A stretch of 64,000 bases of DNA from Chloranthus sessilifolius (lineage: Eukaryota; Streptophyta; Magnoliopsida; Chloranthales; Chloranthaceae). The notes under the pieces are model-generated. The model worked only from the letters and a program-made list of their open reading frames with translations. It had not been told where the DNA came from and made no database searches. A program made the position numbers and the translations under genes. Positions 56,521 through 64,000 of this stretch are shown piece by piece. The stretch's first letter is position 1. Each line of letters opens with the position of its first letter. The DNA is taken from NCBI GenBank assembly GCA_021018995.1, contig CM037595.1, positions 97,367,491-97,431,490 on the forward strand, read 5' to 3'.

Positions 56521-58333
56521 ATGAGCTCCATGGAACCTCATATTTCTTTCCTTGCAAATGGCCCAAGCAATGATGAATAATAGAACCCACTCCTTAAAGG
56601 AACACTGCTGATACGCTGAACTTCGAGCACCTAGTGACGAGAGGAACCAACAACACTCCACCATGTGACATTGTCGAAGGGCATGATCAATTGACTCATA
56701 TTTCACACAACATAGATCACAAATGGGCAATATAGATCCATTCTTTTTATGGAGGGCATTTTTTACCGGAAGGATATTCTTGCAAGCTCTCCATGCAAAG
56801 ATTTTCACTTTGTTTGGTAGGCGGATATGCCAAAGGTCTTTCCAAAAAAATTTCTCCATTGACAAACTCGGTGATGCATAAGAGGTAGTATTTTGATTTA
56901 TTTCCAATGTCACTTTGTATGCACTTTTAACAGAAAATCTTCCCTTTTTATCATAGATCCAAACTCTTTTGTCCTCTCTATTAGAGAAGTGGAAGGTGAA
57001 GGAGTGTCAACATCTTCCTGCAAAAAATAGTGCCACACAATCTCTTCACTCCACCGGTTTGGGGAATTCAAGATCAAATCAGAGACTAGTTCAACTCCTC
57101 CTATCGCCTTAGGAGTAATGACGAGATACGGTGAAGCTCTAGGGATCCATTTATCGTCCCAAATGTTTATCGACAATCCATTACCAACTCTCCAAATGAC
57201 ACCGCTTTTTATGATATCCCTTGTTGACATGATACTTTTCCATGTGAAGGAAGCATTAGTAGGGACTTTTGCAGTAAGGATAGATAAGTTAGAGAAATAT
57301 TTGACTTTTAAGAGACTACCAGACAAAGAGGAAGGAGACGAGAGATTTCTCCAAATTTGTTTCGCTAACATGGCCGAATTGAAAGCCATTAAGTCTTTGA
57401 AACCCATTCCCCCATCCTCTTTAGAGATACAAAGATCCCTCCAAGCCTTTCAATGAATCCCTTTCTTATTCTCACTATTTTCCCACCAGAATCAGACAAT
57501 AATAGAGGAGATTTCCTGCAACAGTGAAGCTGGAAGTTTAAAGCAGCTCATATAGAAAATTGGGATCGCTTGCACCACTGATTTGATCAGAATTTCCTTT
57601 CCAGCTTTAGACAATAAAGATCCTTTCCAACCTGTTAATTTTTGGTAGATTTTAGCTTTGATATCAACAAAGGAATTTCTTTTAGATCTTCCCACAACAA
57701 ATGGAAGACCCAAATATTTTTCTTATGGCACCAATCTTTTAATATGGAAGCAATTTTGAATTTTTCTCCGAAGATCATGTTAAACATTACTACTAAAAGA
57801 TAACGCCGATTTATCATAATTGACCATTTGACCAGACGCATCTTCGTATAGTTTTAATATGTTCACAATTTCCTCAAATTCAACTTCATCTGCCATATGA
57901 TAGATAAGGCTATCATCGGCGAAGAATAAGTGGGAAATAACAGGGGCACCTCTACAGATACGAATATCAGAGATTTTATGTTTTTGGACCAAGGAATTTA
58001 TGAGGAGAGGATTTCGGCACAGACAATGAAAAGGTATGGGGATAGAGGGTCCCCCTGTCTCAAACCTCTACTTGAAACAACATTACCCAAGATTTGTCCA
58101 TTAATAAGAAATTTAATAGACACAAAGTTTATACATCCCATGATCAACCTAACCCATCTTTCACAAAAACCTTATTTTATCAAACTTGTTTCAAGGAATG
58201 GCCATTCAACTCAGTCGTACGCCTTACTCATATCAAGTTTTAGAGAACGCCATCCATGTTTCCCTTTACGCTTATTTTTTAAGTGGTGGGCTACCTCAAA
58301 GGCAATCAAAGAGTTGTCAGTAATAAGCCTTCC
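56521..58333 (-). mobile_element. LINE (L1-type) ORF2, 3' part
   Basis: Minus-strand ORF2 remnants, in order: GRLITDNSLIAFE and LKLDMSKAYD of RT near 58,210-58,333; [11 protein letters not shown] and [13 protein letters not shown] near 58,050-58,120; the catalytic SHLFFADDSLIYHMAD near 57,905; then GWKGSLLSKAGKEILIKSVVQAI; GFKDLMAFNSAMLAKQIWRN; and the zinc-binding C-terminal domain (FWKDLWHIRLPNKVKIFAWR, CDLC, H...C) at 56,590-56,860. Several frameshifts and stops break it (for example an in-frame stop near 58,180 and shifts near 58,010 and 57,780). At 56,521 it is cut by the Athila-like LTR; at 58,333 by the 3.3-kb insertion. RT here would prime on nicked target DNA in the nucleus. Confidence 0.9.
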
Positions 58334-58871
58334 TGTAACGATCCATATTTCACTAACGCTGAATCGTTGACCTTTGATGACAAAACAATTACTTTGACCA
58401 GTTTGACCTGGGCCAGACCTTTGACCAATAGTATGGCCTAAGATTCTACTTCCCATTCGACATATATATCTCTTGTGCGGATATTTATAGCAAATAAATG
58501 ATAAATATTACATTATTTATTAAGTGGGTCGGTACACCTGAACACGAAACGGAACTCGGGTATGTACCAAAATCTGTGCCCAAATCTTATCCTGATTCAA
58601 TCAAACTTGTGGCCGAGCATGGGCGACTCCAAAACCCGAACCGAAGACTTAAATTGACCTACAACTCTATTTGTGCCATTCAAAAAATATATAAATAAAT
58701 AAATTATTTGTGTATGTGGTTATAAATAGAAGAAGCCCAAATTAAGACCTTATAAGTATTAACCAAGTACCCAACCGACCAAGCCACCTTCTACAATCTC
58801 AGCCTTCCTTCCAATTTTAACTTATGTTCCACCAGCTCTTATTCTAAGAACACACTAATAGGTATCCCTCA

Positions 58872-58875
<4 letters not shown>

Positions 58876-58935
<60 letters not shown>
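58876..58935. repeat. (TA)n microsatellite
   Basis: About 60 bp of uninterrupted TA. Confidence 0.97.
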
Positions 58936-58938
<3 letters not shown>

Positions 58939-59319
58939 TGTAGTAATATATATTTTATTGTTTCAAAATAAAGTTTATAATTATTATTATATATATTAAT
59001 AATAATTCAATGGCAAATATGTAAATATTATTTTCCTAAAGAAGTGTCTTTTCATATTTGAATTTTCTCTTCATCGTAAATGTGAAAAGACATGGCATCT
59101 CTTCACAGTAAATCTGAAAAGACACAAGTGAAATCTACTTTCTTTTTACTGTTATCTGAAAAGACACAACTCTCTGAAAAGACACAAGTGAAATCGATTT
59201 ATCTTTTTACCGAAAAGACATAACTCTATGAAAAGGCACATCTGAAATCTTTTCACCGTAAATATGAAAAGATACAAATCTCTTCACAGTGAAAAGACAC
59301 AATCTTTGAAGATTACCTC

Positions 59320-59328
59320 TATAAATAG
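59320..59328 (+). promoter_or_regulatory. TATA box of the copia-type LTR
   Basis: TATAAATAG in the expected middle of the LTR, upstream of the U5-like tail. Confidence 0.55.
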
Positions 59329-59625
59329 AGATCAGATCCAGGTTAAAAGATATACAACAGAAATAAGATATATTTATCTTTTTTTCTCTTTCATTCTTAT
59401 CATTTTTGTATTAGAAAATATGCCTGGCAGGTTCTTTTTCTAGAAAGTGCAATCTAGAAAAAAACATATGGTTCTTGGCAAGACCGCGCTCTATTGTATC
59501 CTGAAGGCAGATTCGCTGGGAACTCTATTGCATCTTCGTTTATCCAACGGAGTAAGGGCGCCTATTGTCTTTAAGACAGCGTAGTGAACTACGTGCCTCA
59601 GAGCCATTATCAATACCAAATATTT

Positions 59626-59673
<48 letters not shown>
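59626..59673. repeat. (TA)n(GT)n compound microsatellite
   Basis: About 15 bp of TA followed by about 33 bp of GT. Confidence 0.97.
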
Positions 59674-59675
<2 letters not shown>

Positions 59676-61649
59676 CTTAGCACTTGAACCAGGCCCTTCT
59701 CTCTGTATGAATAAGTTAAATTTCCCTTCTCTCACGTGACCTTCACACATCCCATTAACCTATGCGTGCCCTCTTGATTTAGAAAGGAGGGAAACTTAGG
59801 AAAGAAGAGTCCATTTACAACGCTTTAATTGTCAATTCCACTGCCCACTTTTGCACCTATTCTTTGATGAACACATGTCCGCTTCTTTCTTTTTCTCTCT
59901 CAACGATTTTTTTATAATTTATAATCAAGAAACGGAGATCTCCAACCATCCATTCTCTCGCAACCACATTAAAAGGCCCTTGCTCTTATAACCCTAAAGC
60001 ATTAAAGCTTCTCTTTCTCATCTCCTTCCAAGCCGAAGCTGCGAAATCTCTCAACTCTCTCTTCCATAATCTGAAGGACCCATGATCATAATAAATAGCC
60101 ATGGTCGTCTAACGACCCCTCGTGTTCTTTCCCATAGGAAACACCTCCCTTTCTCTAACAGTCTAACTCTCGTTTCTTTATATGTTTATCTCGTGCCCAT
60201 AGAAATTACAGCAACCCTTGACCTTATTTCACTTCATGTTCTCTTTGTGCCTTCTCTAAACAATATATAGCTCTCATGTCTCTTTAGTTTGGAATAGATA
60301 GCAGATAAAGAATAAGTTTTAGTGGTTCCGACAACCACTACTCCATCGACCTCCCTCGTCTATACAACAGTGATAACTATGGGATATAATTGCTGCCATC
60401 AATAGCCACCTACCGCTGCCATCAAAGCATCCATCAAAAGAGAGCCACCACCAACAATTTGTCTTGCGACGTTAGGATCCAAGGTAGGAGAATTTCAATG
60501 AACAATTACGTTTTAGACTTTAAATCATAGGCTTTAATGATGTATTTGAACCAAATGTATGATCATCAAAATTGAATTTGAACTGTTTGAATCTTATATC
60601 TGAACATTAGAATTATTGAATATAACTTGTATTGAATTATTGAACTTTGAATCATTAAACTTTGAACATCGAACCCTTTGAATTTGAATTTGGATTAGAA
60701 TGAGAATTATTTTATGAACCATTGAACCTATGTATTAGAACTTTGCATGTGATTTAAAGAGATTCATTTGAATCGAATCCTGTGCTTCGACACTTTTGAA
60801 CAGTTTTGACGGCCCATTTAACCGCACAAGTATCCCTTACAATGCAAGAGGCTTGAGCACTTAGAAAATTATTCATTGAATGACGATGGTTAGGAAGGGA
60901 TTCCTATCGGTAATTGGAGACTCTGATGCTATATATGTGCTAGTAATATTTAAGTTATATTTTTAAGTCATCATGAATTAAGAAGGCTGCATCTGAAATT
61001 TGATAATGAAACGATTTAATGAATACTCACAGGAAACCTAAGAAACGATGCTATCAAATCTCATATGAAACTAGAACTCAGAATATGTGCTTTTGAACTT
61101 ATGATATTTTTTGAATTTTGTTTTTGCCATTTAATTGCTTTTGAATGTGTCATCGAACTATGCATTGATCGGATAAGATGTAATTTGGACTTGAATTTTC
61201 TCTACTGAGCTTAGACTATTAGCTCACCTCGACAATATGTGTCACAGGTATAAAAGTAGTTTCATATCTCGAATTAGAAGAAGATTCCAACTTTGTACCG
61301 AAAGACGAAGCAAATCTTCCACCTGGGGAGTTTTATCCATAGATCCTTTTGGAGACTTAGACTTGGTATTGATTAGATGAACTCTTTGAGATAATTAAGA
61401 GTATTTTAGATGTTATGTGCCACTGTTTGTGTGACGAACAGCTGTTACCGATGGTTTTACTTTTAATTTTTACACTTTTGTTATGGACATTAGCAAATTG
61501 ATTTAGTTATGGATATTTCTGCATTCAATTTATTTATGATAGCTTGCTCACAAATTGATGTCAAAGAATTTCTGTAATTAAATTATGAATTATGATCTAG
61601 TGATCCGGAATTTCCATATGTTTCGGGTTGAAAATTTCGGGTCGTTACA

Positions 61650-63247
61650 CTTACAAGAATGCGTTCAATTTATTTCTTTTATAAATGACGTTGTACAGAC
61701 TAATAGGATGGAAGTTAGAAAGATGTTTTGGGCTTTTAACTTTAGGGATAAGGACAACATGAGATTTGTTCACTTCAGAAAGGTTCATATTACCATTCAA
61801 GTATTCTAGCACAAATCTAGACACCGAATTACCAACAATAGAACAGTAAGTTTGAAAAAACAAAGGAGTCATACCGTAAAGACCCGAGGAAGTAGTTGGA
61901 TGCATTTGGAAGGTTGCCTTATGAACTTTCGCAACAGTGAATTCCTTAATGTGGTTGATATTTTGTTCCATAGTAATACGAGGAGTAATGACGTCCATCG
62001 CTTCTTCAATTCTTGTAGGAGATGAAGACCGGAAGAGTTTCGAGAAATGTGTTGAAACCACCTGTTCGATATCTAATTTCGTTGTTTTCCATAGACTATA
62101 TTCATTAAGCAACCCATCTATGTGATTGGTTTTTTTCATTTGGGAGGCATTGGAATGAAAATACCTTGAGTTTTTGTCACCATGTTTAAACCAAAGATAT
62201 TTTGACCGCTGCAACCAAAACTTCTCCTCTTGTTCTAGCCATTTATCAATATTTTTCTTCAATAGAATTTCTTCTTGCCAAGATGCCATATCACTCCTTT
62301 TATGTTGAATTTATATAAGTCTCGTCTGTGCCATTTTAATCTTGCTTTGAATGTTGCCAAAGTTTGTTTTGTTCCACAACCGCAATTTTTGAGATATCCG
62401 TGAGATCTTACAACAAATACTAATCATGGAGTTTGTAGAACCAAAAGAATCCCAATTGTCGCGAATAATACCCTCACACTGGTCCGACTTTGTCCACATC
62501 GATTCAAATCGAAAAGGCTGCAAACCACGTTTCCACTCTCTAAATTAGATTGAACTTGGGAGATAAGCAGAGGGACGTGATCAGATTTGGAAGAAATAAG
62601 ATGGTAGACCTTAACATTTTGAAAATAGAGAAGCCAAGAATCCATAGCCAAAGCTCTATCCAGTCTTTCCTCGATGAATTTGTTCCCTTCTTGTATATAG
62701 TCCACGTGAATTTATAGCCTTCGTATCCTAGGTCCCTCAAACCACACCTATCAATTGCTTGCCGAAAACTATCCCTTCTTGTCTACGTTCTAGGAATACC
62801 CCCACGTTTCTTGTGAGAATATAGACCTTCGTTATAGTCACCCACACAAAGCCACGGGGTGGAGGAATTTCTGTTCAACTTTTCCAATAGGTCCCAACTA
62901 AGGTCTTTGTTGCTAGTTTCAGGAGCACCATTAAAACCTGTCATTTGCCACACTTTTTCTTCCATTTCCTCATAAATATGGACGTCGATATGGTTTCGGG
63001 ACATGGATTGCAACAACACACTTTTATCATCCTTCCAAAGGAAAGCTAAACCACCCGACCGGCTAACATCCACAAATATTCCATTTCGGAACCCCATTTT
63101 GAATTTAATTTTCTCCATGTGTCTCCGGCACAATTTTGTTTCTATAAAAAAAATAAAAACAGGATCTTCTTTCTGAATAAGTAATCGGAGTGCACGAACT
63201 GTCTGAGGGTTCCCAAGCCCTCGACAGTTTCAACTTAAGGTTTTCAT
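61650..63247 (-). mobile_element. LINE (L1-type) ORF2, 5' part: endonuclease and RT start
   Basis: ORF2 starts at the ATG 63,245-63,247: MKTLS, one stop in place of the usual Trp, then NCRGLGNPQTVRALRLLIQ and FIETKLCRRH, the classic plant L1 endonuclease start. It continues with GFRNGIFVDVSRSGGLAFLW, VWQMTGFNGAPE and STPWLCVGDYNE to about 62,783, then after frameshifts DLGYEGYKFTW, NKFIEERLDRALAMDSWL and SSKSDHVPLLI. The linker is FRFESMWTKSDQCEGIIRDNW, and the N-terminal RT part is EEKFWLQRSKYLWFKHGDKN, SRYFHSNASQ and SHVVLIPKVKSPKHLSNFHP. RT breaks off with NVIYK at about 61,680; about 25-30 codons are then missing before GRLITDN resumes at 58,333. At least three frameshifts. Dead. Confidence 0.9.
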
Positions 63248-64000
63248 TGTGTTTGGCAAGGTTGCTGAGCAACACTCGCCGATACATTTTTTTCTTCACA
63301 TTATTCAGTCATAGGGCTGGGACTAGAGGAGATACGACTAGATTTTTTCCTTGGTTGATACTGGGTGTCTGGAGTAGAAGCCCTTTTTTCTTTTATAGGA
63401 AAGCTCTTCCATCGGGGCATAACCAGCAGGGCTAGAGATTAAAGGAAAAGAGGAGGGAGAGTTGGGTATTGAGTTAATTATAGAGAGAGAAGTTGGAGAG
63501 GGGGAGAGGGGGAGGGCGACGGGTTGGAGGAGTGAGATAAGGGAATAATTTTAAAATTAGGGGATGGAGATAGGACGGTAGAAGTGTAAGGCTTTTTGGA
63601 TTGGGAGTTGGGTCGGGAAGGTGGAGATGAGGGCTGGGCTGGGTTGGAAGTAGAAGGGGGTTCCACGGGTTGGGCTCCCGTTGTGGGCTTTGGGGAATGG
63701 GACCGGTCCACAAGGTCAACAGATGGGGGGGGGGGGTCAAAAAGGAAGTTTGGTAAAATAGAAACACTTTCTGCGGTTATATTTTGAGAACGTGTGGGCA
63801 AAAAATGGGCGGTTACCCAACATTATCGGAACCCGAGCAGGGATTCTGCTCCATATTCTCCTCCGGATTCTCTTTGTGTAACACTTGGATCTTCTGTAAC
63901 GCCTCCACAGTAACCACATATGCAGCTGGCGACTCCTGGGAATCCGCAAAGTCCATGACCATATAGTCCAAATGTGGTTCTTTCTCGGAAGGAGGAGTCC
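63248..64000 (-). mobile_element. LINE ORF1 C-terminal, Pro-rich region
   Basis: Upstream of ORF2 on the minus strand is a Pro/Ser-rich stretch (PPPPSVDLVDRSHSPKP, PSSPPSRPNSQSKKP) at about 63,478-63,740. It is preceded by a run with DYMVMDFADSQESPAAYVV and followed by a basic tail with SYKRKKGFYSRHP near 63,370-63,420. This fits the linker after the zinc knuckle of plant L1 ORF1, which coats the element RNA. Frames are broken; a G13 homopolymer near 63,726-63,738 lies inside. The element runs off the right edge. Confidence 0.65.

Larger units (their letters stand above)
58873..59690 (+). mobile_element. Copia-type LTR nested in the insertion
   Basis: Starts with TGTGTATATATA and a TA expansion, then TATTAGTGTAGTAATATAT text shared (inverted) with 30,291-30,563. 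Repeated AAAAGACACAAGTGAAATC motifs follow, then a TATA box TATAAATAG at 59,320-59,328, and a U5-like tail (GAACTCTATTGCATC, GGGCGCC, GACAGCGTAGTGAACTACGTGCCTC). The end near 59,690 is obscured by TA/GT microsatellite, and I found no clear target duplication. Confidence 0.6.
58334..61649. mobile_element. LTR-like insertion in the LINE (probable Ty3 solo LTR)
   Basis: Runs TGTAACGATCC ... GGGTCGTTACA, a TG...CA segment with inverted ends. It is flanked by CTTCC (58,329-58,333) and CTTAC (61,650-61,654), a 5-bp target duplication with one mismatch. LINE RT sequence resumes on both sides. No gag or pol was recognised inside, so a long solo LTR of a Ty3-type element is the best reading. About 0.8 kb of it is a nested copia-type LTR. 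The part near 61,215-61,260 (AGCTCACCTCGACAATATGTG, ACAGGTATAAAAG) resembles known Ty3 LTR text. Confidence 0.75.

Noticed and set aside
63190-63435. An 81-codon plus-strand frame near the right edge.
   Set aside because: It is antisense to the LINE ORF1 end and ORF2 start and has no recognisable domain.
1-64000. Search for tRNA, rRNA, organellar insertions or a complete host gene.
   Set aside because: None could be recognised by eye; the primer sites only mimic tRNA 3' ends.

Overview
This window is nuclear DNA of a flowering plant, almost certainly a dicot. The evidence is long (TA)n and (CT)n runs, plant-type Ty3/gypsy and Ty1/copia retroelements, a plant L1-type LINE, hAT-type MITEs, terminal-repeat miniature retroelements, and remnants of plant gene families (NPF transporter, BCS1-like AAA-ATPase, COMT-type O-methyltransferase). 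I cannot name the species. There is no intact protein-coding gene, tRNA, rRNA or CRISPR array that I can support; most of the sequence is layered transposable elements.

Layout. (1) 1-228: a minus-strand piece of an NPF (NRT1/PTR) transporter running off the left edge. (2) 1,938-15,008: one large Ty3/gypsy chromovirus (Tekay/Del-like, minus strand) with both ~2.5-kb LTRs, gag, protease, RT, RNase H, integrase and chromodomain-like tail, plus an extra ORF between integrase and the 3' LTR. About 40 exact copies of a TCGATTAATCGA-type palindrome sit in its LTRs and 3' region. CT-rich, repeated intron-like sequence flanks it. (3) 17,332-18,725: a nearly full-length but broken AAA-ATPase gene (At2g46620-like). 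(4) 18.7-36 kb: non-coding repeat land with a 749-bp hAT derivative, two copies of one hAT MITE in opposite orientation, three copies of another with 8-bp target duplications, several degenerate tandem repeats, fold-back elements, and a coding-free LTR element at 26,473-28,713. (5) 35,897-40,030: a second copy of that coding-free element on the other strand, with a complete solo LTR (perfect 5-bp target duplication) nested in one LTR. (6) 41,684-41,986: the last exon of a COMT-like O-methyltransferase. Its upstream intron side holds a fold-back element and a tandem array of tiny TRIM units. (7) 43.4-49.25 kb: a truncated Tat-lineage Ty3 element (minus). It is inserted in the integrase region of an Athila-like Ty3 element (49,251-56,520), which in turn abuts and cuts the 3' end of a LINE (56,521 to the right edge). 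The LINE is also split by a ~3.3-kb LTR-like insertion (58,334-61,649) that carries a copia-type LTR inside it.

How it fits together. The window is a nested-transposon cluster around three dead or dismembered host genes. The clearest unexplained signal is that unrelated LTR elements here each carry their own short, perfect or near-perfect palindrome, repeated in the LTR or leader: TCGATTAATCGA in the chromovirus and the solo LTR, CAATCGATTG in the Athila-like LTR, and a 21-mer GCGCAACTATTAGTTGCGC type in the Tat-like element. Fossil elements are described only by family, extent, parts and rough age.
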